Source: Bacteroidales bacterium
Lineage (GTDB): Bacteria > Bacteroidota > Bacteroidia > Bacteroidales > F082
NCBI GenBank assembly: GCA_015493525.1
Contig: WGCY01000001.1
Location: 56,192-120,191 of the forward strand
DNA: 64,000 bases
Direction of reading: 5' to 3'
Of this stretch, positions 36,462-43,117 are shown one piece after another (position 1 is the first letter of the stretch; every line of letters starts with the position of its first letter). The position numbers and the translations under genes are program-made. Under the pieces are notes generated by a model, which saw only the letters and a list, made by a program, of their open reading frames with translations, searched no databases and had not been told where the DNA came from.

Positions 36462-38537
36462 ATGAAGTCTTTAGTCCCAAAATTACAACATTATTCGTAT
36501 GACCTGCTCAAAATCCTGACTTTTGTGGTGGCCGTTGTGGTTGTGGTGGCTGTCAGTCCGCGTGAACGGATTTTTAAGTATGAGTTTAGCCTCGGTAAAC
36601 CGTGGAACCACAAAGACTTGTATGCTCCCTTTGACTTTTCTGTTTTGAAAACACAGAAGCAGCTCTCCAAAGAGCGGAAAGAGGTACTGAAAAATTTAAA
36701 ACCTTATTTTCAGTTTGACGCACAGGCTACCCGGGAGGGCAGGGCAGAACTCATCAAAAATTTTGCTCAAAACTGGCACTATATCAGCCTGAAAGCGGAT
36801 TCTTTGACGAGCCGTCAGGATTCTGTGGCCTATCTTAATGCACTGCTTGCCGTTTTTGACCAGGTTGAACAAGGCGTTGTGCGGCTTGACCCTGTTTTGG
36901 AAGGAAAAGACAAAACTTTTCAGATAAAACTCATCAGGAATAATGAAGTGAAAGATTATAACCTTTCCCAGCTTTATACCATAAAAGAGGCCGATCAATA
37001 TGCACTCAACTATCTCCGGAAGCTCAACAGCCCGGACAGTGCCATGCTGTTTAAGCTCATAAATAACGCGCTGGTACAGAATGTAATATACGACAAAAAG
37101 AAGTCGGATATGACCCGTAATGAGCTGATCTCAAAAATTTCCCCTACGGTGGGGCTGGTACAGAAAGGCGAGCTGATTATTTCGCAGGGCGAGCTGGTTA
37201 CTTTGCCAAAATACCAGCAGTTGGTATCGCTGAAACGCGAATATGAACAGGAGATTGGCAACTCCAAAGCGTGGAAATACGTCTATTCCGGAAGGATTAT
37301 TTTAATATCGCTCCTGTTTTTTATTGAGCTGATGTTCCTGAAAGTATTCATGCCTTCCATCTTCAAAGAGCTTAGAAAAATACATCTTCTTGTGGGTACG
37401 CAGGTAGCACTTCTGATGGTTTCTTTTTATATTTTTTCGTTTCATCCTTCCTGGAGCTATCTGCTGCCATATACTATTCTCCCGGTTATCGGTGCAGTTT
37501 TTCTCGACCGGCGCGGTGCACTGGTGGTTTATCTGATCACCCTTATGCTTTTGGGCTTTTATGCGCCAAACAGTTTTGAGTTTTTCTATACACAGTTTAC
37601 TGCCGGTTTTGTGGCTGTTTTTTCCGTGGGACAACTTTCAAAACGATGGCATCTTGTACGTATTTCCATTCTGGTGTTTATTACTTATATGTTAGTGTAT
37701 TTCAGCATGATGCTTGTGCAGGAAGCCTCTTTTTCCAATGTCTCTGTGCGCTTTGTCCTCATGTTGGGGGGAAGTTCACTACTTATTTTACTCGCTTTCC
37801 CATTGATTTTTGTTTACGAAAAAATGTTTGGGCTGGTAACGCAACTCACTTTGCTGGAACTCTCCAATACCAACAATCCGCTTTTGCGCGATTTGGCTGA
37901 GAAAGCCCCGGGTACTTTCCAGCACTCCATGCAGGTGGCCAACCTGGCTTCCGAAGTGTTGTATGTCATTGGCGGCGATCCATTGCTGGCGCGTACCGGA
38001 TCGTTATACCATGACATTGGCAAGACCAAACATCCGTTATTTTTTGTGGAAAATCAACCGGAGGGCTATAACCCGCATGATGAACTCAGCTACGAGGAGA
38101 GTGCCCGTATCATTGTGGGGCATGTCCTTACCGGGATTGAAATGGCTCGAAAAGCGCATCTTCCCGAACAAATCATCGACTTTATCCGGACACATCACGG
38201 CACCAGACGGGTGGAATATTTCTATCGGCTTGAGCGAAAACAAAATCCCGGGATGGAAGTGAATGAAACGGAATTCCGTTACCATGGGCCGATACCATTT
38301 TCGCGGGAAACGGCAGTGGTAATGATGGCCGATTCTGTAGAAGCTGCTTCGCGAAGCCTGGTAAGCCCCACAGAACAAAAAATCAATGATTTGGTGGAAC
38401 TTATTGTAAACTCGATGATGGAATCGGAACAGTTTAACAATACGCCGATTACCCTGAAGGAAATTACGGTTGCCAAAAAGATTTTGAAGAAAAAGCTTTT
38501 GAGTATCCTTCACGTACGGATTGCCTATCCCGATTAA
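36462..38537 (+). CDS. 7TM-HD phosphodiesterase, PgpH-like (cyclic-di-AMP hydrolase)
   Basis: 691 aa. Layout is an N-terminal transmembrane helix (about 15-33), an extracellular 7TMR-HDED domain (about 40-265), seven transmembrane helices (about 275-470) and a C-terminal cytoplasmic HD domain. The metal residues include H488 (TFQHSMQVANL) and the H517-D518 pair (LYHDIGKTKHP), and later TGIEMARKAHLP and IRTHHGT. The best studied relative, PgpH of Listeria, hydrolyses c-di-AMP. That activity is inferred here. Longer in-frame readings from 36219 and 36414 lack similarity and cross the promoter. Confidence 0.92.
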   Translation: MKSLVPKLQHYSYDLLKILTFVVAVVVVVAVSPRERIFKYEFSLGKPWNHKDLYAPFDFSVLKTQKQLSKERKEVLKNLKPYFQFDAQATREGRAELIKNFAQNWHYISLKADSLTSRQDSVAYLNALLAVFDQVEQGVVRLDPVLEGKDKTFQIKLIRNNEVKDYNLSQLYTIKEADQYALNYLRKLNSPDSAMLFKLINNALVQNVIYDKKKSDMTRNELISKISPTVGLVQKGELIISQGELVTLPKYQQLVSLKREYEQEIGNSKAWKYVYSGRIILISLLFFIELMFLKVFMPSIFKELRKIHLLVGTQVALLMVSFYIFSFHPSWSYLLPYTILPVIGAVFLDRRGALVVYLITLMLLGFYAPNSFEFFYTQFTAGFVAVFSVGQLSKRWHLVRISILVFITYMLVYFSMMLVQEASFSNVSVRFVLMLGGSSLLILLAFPLIFVYEKMFGLVTQLTLLELSNTNNPLLRDLAEKAPGTFQHSMQVANLASEVLYVIGGDPLLARTGSLYHDIGKTKHPLFFVENQPEGYNPHDELSYEESARIIVGHVLTGIEMARKAHLPEQIIDFIRTHHGTRRVEYFYRLERKQNPGMEVNETEFRYHGPIPFSRETAVVMMADSVEAASRSLVSPTEQKINDLVELIVNSMMESEQFNNTPITLKEITVAKKILKKKLLSILHVRIAYPD

Positions 38538-39160
38538 AATTCCGGATTGATTTTGGAAAGATAATTTTTGCTTTCCGGCCCCAGGTTAAAAAGCAGGTCA
38601 ACGATACTCAGGTCGGGCAGAAAACCATGCCTGTCCGAGAATACCTGTATGTATTCAGGAAAAAAACCGGCCGCCTGTTTTTTGGGGGAGAAGCAATGGC
38701 GCAGGTCATGAACATTCTTGGGATGCTTTTGGTATGCTTTGGTGTAGCTTATTACCGGCTTGATGTTGAGTAAAGTACAAAACCTGCGGATGAGCTGTTG
38801 GTTGAATTCAAACAAGTTGTCAAAGCTTCCCGAAAAAAATTCCGCTAATTCATCTTTGTAATAAAGATAAAACGGGGAGGCCTCGTAAGCCGATTGCAAA
38901 GCGCGCCGGTGATTTCTGTACCATTTTTCGGTATTGAAAATCCGGACTTCCGAAATAAGGGTGTGGTTTCCGTTTGGCCTGCTTACGGGCAGGGAAAGGG
39001 GCAGTACGCCCCGTTCCGAATAGATGAGGCAACGGTTACGGTAGCTTTGACGTTGGTAAGTCTCAAATTGTTCTATTTGTACAGGATGCTTTAGCAACAG
39101 CGCAAACCAACTTACCGGTGGCATGTAGGCAGTGGAAAGTAAGAGAGGGGTTTTGTCCAT
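38534..39160 (-). CDS. WbqC family protein
   Basis: 208 aa with the WbqC pattern: an N-terminal LLSTAYMPPVSWFALLL, NRCLIYSERGVLPLSLPVSR, WYRNHRRALQSAYEASPFYLYY and DLLFNLGPES. WbqC-like proteins are found in surface-polysaccharide loci and were proposed to be nucleotide-sugar or glycolipid modifying; biochemical function is not settled. Its stop overlaps the end of the convergent PgpH-like gene by 4 nt. Confidence 0.85.
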   Translation of the reverse strand: MDKTPLLLSTAYMPPVSWFALLLKHPVQIEQFETYQRQSYRNRCLIYSERGVLPLSLPVSRPNGNHTLISEVRIFNTEKWYRNHRRALQSAYEASPFYLYYKDELAEFFSGSFDNLFEFNQQLIRRFCTLLNIKPVISYTKAYQKHPKNVHDLRHCFSPKKQAAGFFPEYIQVFSDRHGFLPDLSIVDLLFNLGPESKNYLSKINPEF

Positions 39161-39178
39161 TTTTAAGCTCCTGCAAAT

Positions 39179-39220
39179 AAAAAAAGCTACAAAACCCGAA
39201 AGATTTGCAGCCTTTTTTTT
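39179..39220 (-). terminator. Terminator of the thioredoxin genes
   Basis: On the minus strand, AAAAAAAAGGCTGCAAAT pairs imperfectly with TTTGTAGCTTTTTTT, followed by T residues. The same hairpin has A- and T-tracts on both sides and could be bidirectional. Confidence 0.7.
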
Positions 39221-39234
39221 ATGAGAATCAGGAT

Positions 39235-39603
39235 TTATTTTTCTACTTCCTGTTTTTTCAACAGAACGTCGTTAATAGCCTGAATGAGTGTTTCTTTTGG
39301 TAATGCGCCTACAGCCATTTGCGGTTGGCCTTCGGCAGGGCAGAACAACATGGAAGGAATGCTGCGGATGCCAAAGGCAGAAGCCAGTTCCACTTCCTGT
39401 TCTGTGTTTACTTTGTAAATATCAATCTTGCCGTCATATTCGCCGGACAGTTCTTCAAGGATAGGGGCCACAATCTTACATGGTTGGCACCAGTCGGCAT
39501 AAAAATCAATGATACAAGGTAATTTGCCTTCAAATTTCCATTCCTTGTTTGCTTCGTAGTTGAATACTTTTTCTAAAAAAGTCTGTTTTGTTAAATGTTC
39601 CAT
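39235..39603 (-). CDS. Thioredoxin
   Basis: 122 aa cytoplasmic thioredoxin-fold oxidoreductase. The redox motif is W37/38-C39-Q-P-C42-K; the usual glycine between the cysteines is replaced by glutamine, which usually shifts the redox potential. The cis-proline segment is RSIPSMLF. An extra cysteine (C30) precedes the active site. It is co-directional with and 29 nt from a lipoprotein thioredoxin. Confidence 0.93.
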   Translation of the reverse strand: MEHLTKQTFLEKVFNYEANKEWKFEGKLPCIIDFYADWCQPCKIVAPILEELSGEYDGKIDIYKVNTEQEVELASAFGIRSIPSMLFCPAEGQPQMAVGALPKETLIQAINDVLLKKQEVEK

Positions 39604-39632
39604 TTTAATTTTGATATCAGTTACTTAAAGAT

Positions 39633-40142
39633 TTATTTTTTTGGTGTTTGTGCTTTTTTCAAGAGCAAATGTTCATCAATAATTTTCACGTAAGTGTCGT
39701 GGGACAACAAACCGACCTGCATCAGGGGCTTTCCCTTTTTAGGGACAAACAATACGGCAGGAATACTTCTAATCCCAAAAGTGGAAGCCAGTTTGTTTTC
39801 TTTGTCCACGTTTACTTTGTAAAAGTTTACTTTTCCCTCATATTTTTTGGCCATTTCGTCCATAATGGGGGCTACGCGTTTGCAGGGGCCGCACCAGTCG
39901 GCATAAAAATCAATCACACAGGGTTTGTCCCCTTTATAAACCCATTTCTGGGGGTTTTTTTCAAAATCCCATATTTTTTTCAGGAAATCATTGTAGCTGA
40001 TTTGCTCGGGTACAGCAGTGCCCGAGGGATTGTCTTTTTTAACAATGGCATTACTCTGCCTTTCCTGGTTTCCGTTCATGCTTGTACAACTGTATAAGCC
40101 CAAACCCAGGAAAAGGATAAGTATGGGAATGATTCTTTTCAT
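39633..40142 (-). CDS. Thioredoxin-family lipoprotein
   Basis: 169 aa with a signal ending in a lipobox (LGLYSC, C19), so it is membrane-anchored on the periplasmic side. The thioredoxin domain has the canonical C84-G-P-C87 motif in ADWCGPCK, and the cis-proline in RSIPAVLF. It probably supplies reducing equivalents to periplasmic substrates. An upstream in-frame ATG at 40178 would place the promoter inside the gene; the start at 40142 yields a proper lipoprotein signal. Confidence 0.9.
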   Translation of the reverse strand: MKRIIPILILFLGLGLYSCTSMNGNQERQSNAIVKKDNPSGTAVPEQISYNDFLKKIWDFEKNPQKWVYKGDKPCVIDFYADWCGPCKRVAPIMDEMAKKYEGKVNFYKVNVDKENKLASTFGIRSIPAVLFVPKKGKPLMQVGLLSHDTYVKIIDEHLLLKKAQTPKK

Positions 40143-40175
40143 GTTATTTATAAAATGTCTTAATAAAATGCGGTG

Positions 40176-40183
40176 CAAAGATA
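40176..40183 (-). promoter_or_regulatory. Minus-7 element for the thioredoxin operon
   Basis: Minus strand TATCTTTG, matching TAnnTTTG, 33 nt before the lipoprotein thioredoxin ATG. Confidence 0.5.
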
Positions 40184-40216
40184 GAATAAAAAAGTAAAAT
40201 AAAAACGAAGCTAAAA

Positions 40217-40246
40217 TTTGTTGATTTCAAAAATATTGTATTTTTG
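40217..40246 (+). promoter_or_regulatory. Consensus Bacteroidota promoter for tRNA-Arg
   Basis: TTTG at 40217-40220, an 18-nt spacer, TATTTTTG at 40239-40246. Same spacing as the rplS promoter. Transcription would start just before the tRNA at 40260. Confidence 0.75.
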
Positions 40247-40259
40247 CACCCTCAATGGA

Positions 40260-40333
40260 GGTCCCGTAGCATAATTGGATAGTGCACCTGACTACGGATC
40301 AGGAGGTTGTGGGTTCGAATCCCGCCGGGATCA
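40260..40333 (+). tRNA. tRNA-Arg (anticodon ACG)
   Basis: 74-nt cloverleaf. The acceptor stem is GGTCCCG/CGGGATC with discriminator A. The anticodon stem CCTGA/TCAGG surrounds the loop CTACGGA, giving anticodon ACG, read as arginine (CGN). The T-arm has GTGGG-TTCGAAT-CCCGC. The 3' CCA is not encoded. Confidence 0.95.
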
Positions 40334-40341
40334 CGCGAACT

Positions 40342-40380
40342 AAAGCCTTTGAAAAGAAATTTTCAGAGGCTTTTCGTTTT
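40342..40380 (+). terminator. Terminator after tRNA-Arg
   Basis: 14-bp stem AAAGCCTTTGAAAA (40342-40355) / TTTTCAGAGGCTTT (40360-40373) with one G-T pair, loop GAAA, then TCGTTTTTAT. Confidence 0.88.
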
Positions 40381-40435
40381 TATGGGGAGCAGATGTGATA
40401 AATGGGTATTTTTATCCAAAAATAATCATCTAATA

Positions 40436-41079
40436 ATGGTCAAACTGAAAAATTATTCCGTTACAGACAAAACTTTCTGGACAGGAAGAGTGGGTGATCC
40501 TGAGGACCGCGATTCGTACAGGATTCATCAGGTTGTCCGGCTGCTGAACTTACGCGATATTAGATCAGAGGAGCTTGATTGTACAAAATTGAATATCTGT
40601 CTGCTGGGCTTCCGTTGCGATGAGGGGACACGTCGGAACAAAGGTCGTGCAGGAGCCGAAAAAGGTACGGAATATATTCGGAAAGAGCTGGCCAATATGC
40701 CTGTCTCTTTAAAAGGGCAGACTCCCTGGGTGTGAAGCATGTTTTGGCCAAAGATTTTGTTGAACAGAACTTTGAGGAGATAGAAGCCGGGATAGATGAA
40801 TTTATGGATAAAAACAGGTCGGTTTACCTGACAATTTGCAGCGATGTGTTCAATGCTGCATTTGCTCCGGGGGTTTCGGCTACACAACCTTTTGGTATGC
40901 ATCCGGAAACAGTGTTGAGGTTTTTAAAGAAAATATTCAAATCAAAGAAAGTGATTGGCTTTGATATTGCAGAAGTATCTCCGCGGTTCGACCACGACAA
41001 CCGGACTGCTAAACTGGGTGCTGTACTCATCTATGCACTGATTAATGTGCTTATGGAAAACAGGAAAGCATTGTCCTGA
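40436..41079 (+). pseudogene. Arginase-family (HutG-like formimidoylglutamase) remnant with internal deletion
   Basis: Two fragments of an arginase/formimidoylglutamase. The first, 40436-40735 (99 codons), carries the N-terminus (KLNICLLGFRCDEGTRRNKGR, then EKGTEYIRKEL). The second, about 40727-41079, is in another frame and carries the C-terminal part (YLTICSDVFNAAFAPGVSATQPFG, GFDIAEVSPRFDHDNRTAKLG). Intact relatives have about 330 residues; the middle of roughly 115-120 residues, with the GGGH and DxHxD manganese motifs, is gone. At the junction near 40715-40730 the second-frame reading LGVKHVLAKDF is what follows the deleted part in relatives. It cannot be catalytic. Confidence 0.8.
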
Positions 41080-41297
41080 CCTGATTTTATTTGTCGCTGC
41101 CAGACAGGAAATGATGAACAGTCACCTTATCATTTTCATTGTATTCTTAAACTCAAAGTGTCCGGTTTGAAGTTGTGGGAATAGAATGTATCTTCGCATT
41201 AAATTTTCCGGTAGATGTTTCACTGGCCAGAAGAAGGGCAGGAGGTTAAAGGGAACATTCGGCAAAATTTGATGGAATACCAAAATGTTCTTAGCGA
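41080..41297 (+). other. Intergenic stretch without a recognised gene
   Basis: 218 nt after the HutG remnant. No ORF of coding character, RNA or repeat was recognised on either strand. Confidence 0.5.
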
Positions 41298-41990
41298 ATG
41301 TCAATGCAGATACAAAAGGAAAGTAAAGATTATTATAACGATTTCTATAAAAATAATGACTGGAAAAGCAACCCGCTTTTAACCAGATTAAAGCTTGTCG
41401 TTTACATTAAGATGGCAAAAAGTATTTTTAAAAAAGAGATAATAACAGTTCTGGATGCCGGTTGTGGCAAAGGTTTATATACTTCTCTCTTACGCAGACT
41501 TTCTTACAAGGTAAAGGGTTTTGATTTTTCTGAAACGGCCATTAGCGATGCCCGTATGAAGTATCCGGATATCAACTTCAGGATAATGGACGGCAATAAT
41601 CTGGATTATAAGGAAAAGTTCGATCTTATTTTTGCAAAAGGTTTTTCACCATTTAACACGCGCGATTTCGAAAGTTCGACACAGGTTTTTAATCACTGGA
41701 GTGAATTTTTAACAGAAGATGGCGTTATCTGTGCCATATCGAGAACCAATTTTACCGGGGCCTCCCCAACGGGATGGATTTTTCTGAATGAAGAAGGTAT
41801 AAATAAGTTGTATGGAGACAGTAAGTTGCGGAAAAAGGTGGTGTATCTGTTCAGCCCTTTTTGGGTGCTCATATACCTATTGCCAAAATCTAAATATGTT
41901 ACGCTGTTTTTAAGTGCCATATCTAAATATGTGGTTGCCAGGATGCTTAAAGTCCCGGTAACCGTGATAATTCTATTGCAAAATGAGTAA
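41298..41990 (+). CDS. Class I SAM-dependent methyltransferase
   Basis: 230 aa. Motif I is VLDAGCGKGLYTSLL (about 48-62), with the acidic end of strand 2 in VKGFDFSE and motif post-II around RIMDGNNLDY. The C-terminal 60 residues contain a hydrophobic segment (VVYLFSPFWVLIYLLP) not typical of small soluble methyltransferases. The acceptor is unknown. It overlaps the downstream deacetylase-like gene by 8 nt, so the two form a translationally coupled pair, probably acting on the same glycan or lipid. An ATG at 41304 is an equally good start. Confidence 0.8.
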   Translation: MSMQIQKESKDYYNDFYKNNDWKSNPLLTRLKLVVYIKMAKSIFKKEIITVLDAGCGKGLYTSLLRRLSYKVKGFDFSETAISDARMKYPDINFRIMDGNNLDYKEKFDLIFAKGFSPFNTRDFESSTQVFNHWSEFLTEDGVICAISRTNFTGASPTGWIFLNEEGINKLYGDSKLRKKVVYLFSPFWVLIYLLPKSKYVTLFLSAISKYVVARMLKVPVTVIILLQNE

Positions 41991-42747
41991 ACGGATTACA
42001 GGGAAAATATTGCAGACCGGCAGGCTGGACGAATATGAAAAAGTGTTACAGTATGCCCTGAAACACGGTTATATTTTATGTTCGTTATATGACTGGTACG
42101 TTAAATATAAAGATTCGGGGGAAAAGGTATTCATCCTTCGCCACGATGTTGATTACGATGCGGATGGTGCATACCGTTTTTTTCAGTTGGAAAAACAACT
42201 CGGTGCCACATCCAGCTTCTTCTTCAGGTGGAAGACCATGCGACCCTCCATAATGCACGAAATGCACCAAAACAATTTTGAAGTCTCACTTCATTATGAA
42301 ACGCTGGCCACTTATGCGAAAAAACATCATCTTTTCAAAAAGAGTGCGCTTAATGACAAAATCATTGAAACCTGCCAGGCAACTTTGTCTGATGAGATAA
42401 AACGGTTTGAACAGGCTTATTTTAAAGTTCACAGTATTTGTTCGCATGGCGACAAACGAAACAGAGTGCTGGATACGCCAAACCATGTCATTGTGAATAA
42501 AAAATTTAAAGCAAAGCATAAAATTCTTTTTGAAACCTACGATTCGAATGTTCTTTCAAAGTTTGATGCCTATATCTCCGACAACTCGATCTATTCAGGT
42601 TTTGAATGGAAATATGCCGGGTCTCCTTTCAACATAATTGATGAACAAAAACAAACCATTTGTCTTTTAACGCATCCCATTCATTGGAACCAATCATTTT
42701 TTAAAAACATAAGAATGCTTGTTGCCATATACATGGATAACAGGTAG
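41983..42747 (+). CDS. Polysaccharide deacetylase-like protein
   Basis: 254 aa with the NodB-like layout: the metal/active-site aspartates in LRHDVDYDADGA, a histidine in VSLHYET, then a SHGDKRN segment and the late LLTHPIHW motif. This resembles family CE4-like proteins found in surface-glycan loci rather than classical chitin deacetylases. Substrate unknown; deacetylation of an N-acetyl sugar in a surface glycan is inferred from the fold and the coupled methyltransferase. Confidence 0.72.
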   Translation: MSKRITGKILQTGRLDEYEKVLQYALKHGYILCSLYDWYVKYKDSGEKVFILRHDVDYDADGAYRFFQLEKQLGATSSFFFRWKTMRPSIMHEMHQNNFEVSLHYETLATYAKKHHLFKKSALNDKIIETCQATLSDEIKRFEQAYFKVHSICSHGDKRNRVLDTPNHVIVNKKFKAKHKILFETYDSNVLSKFDAYISDNSIYSGFEWKYAGSPFNIIDEQKQTICLLTHPIHWNQSFFKNIRMLVAIYMDNR

Positions 42748-42847
42748 TAGAAAGAAATACAGAAAGCACTATCGTAACGAATAATGTAGGGATGGATGCT
42801 GGTACATCTAAAAAAAATAATACTTTCGCAAAGCAGAATTTTTAATT

Positions 42848-43117
42848 ATGGGTTTACTAAAAGTAATTTTCATCCTTATTCTTATTTGGTATGTGATAAA
42901 GCTGATTGTCAGATATGTTATACCAAAGGCTATCCTTCGCTTTATAAACAAACAACAGGGATTCGGCAACGATGACAAACGCCGAAAACCTGCAAAAGAG
43001 GGTGAAATTAATATAAAAATGGAACATCCTGCGAAAAATAAAAAAGATGAAGATGATTTTGGAGAATATGTTGATTTTGAGGAAGTAGAACCAGAACAAA
43101 AACCGGAAGATGAATAA
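42848..43117 (+). CDS. DUF4834 family small membrane protein
   Basis: 89 aa. One N-terminal transmembrane segment (about 5-25, LLKVIFILILIWYVIKLIV), then a basic middle and a strongly acidic tail (EYVDFEEVEPEQKPEDE). This is the DUF4834 layout of Bacteroidota, function unknown. A TACTTTCG element (42821-42828), one base off TAnnTTTG, is 20 nt upstream. It overlaps the YfhO gene by 8 nt, a link often seen in the phylum. Confidence 0.8.
   Translation: MGLLKVIFILILIWYVIKLIVRYVIPKAILRFINKQQGFGNDDKRRKPAKEGEINIKMEHPAKNKKDEDDFGEYVDFEEVEPEQKPEDE

Noticed and set aside
41089..41290. Small RNA or degraded gene upstream of the methyltransferase
   Set aside because: No hairpin with U-tract or coding trace could be supported.
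40260..41297. Integrated element attachment site at tRNA-Arg
   Set aside because: No repeat of the tRNA 3' end, integrase or mobility gene was seen in the following genes.
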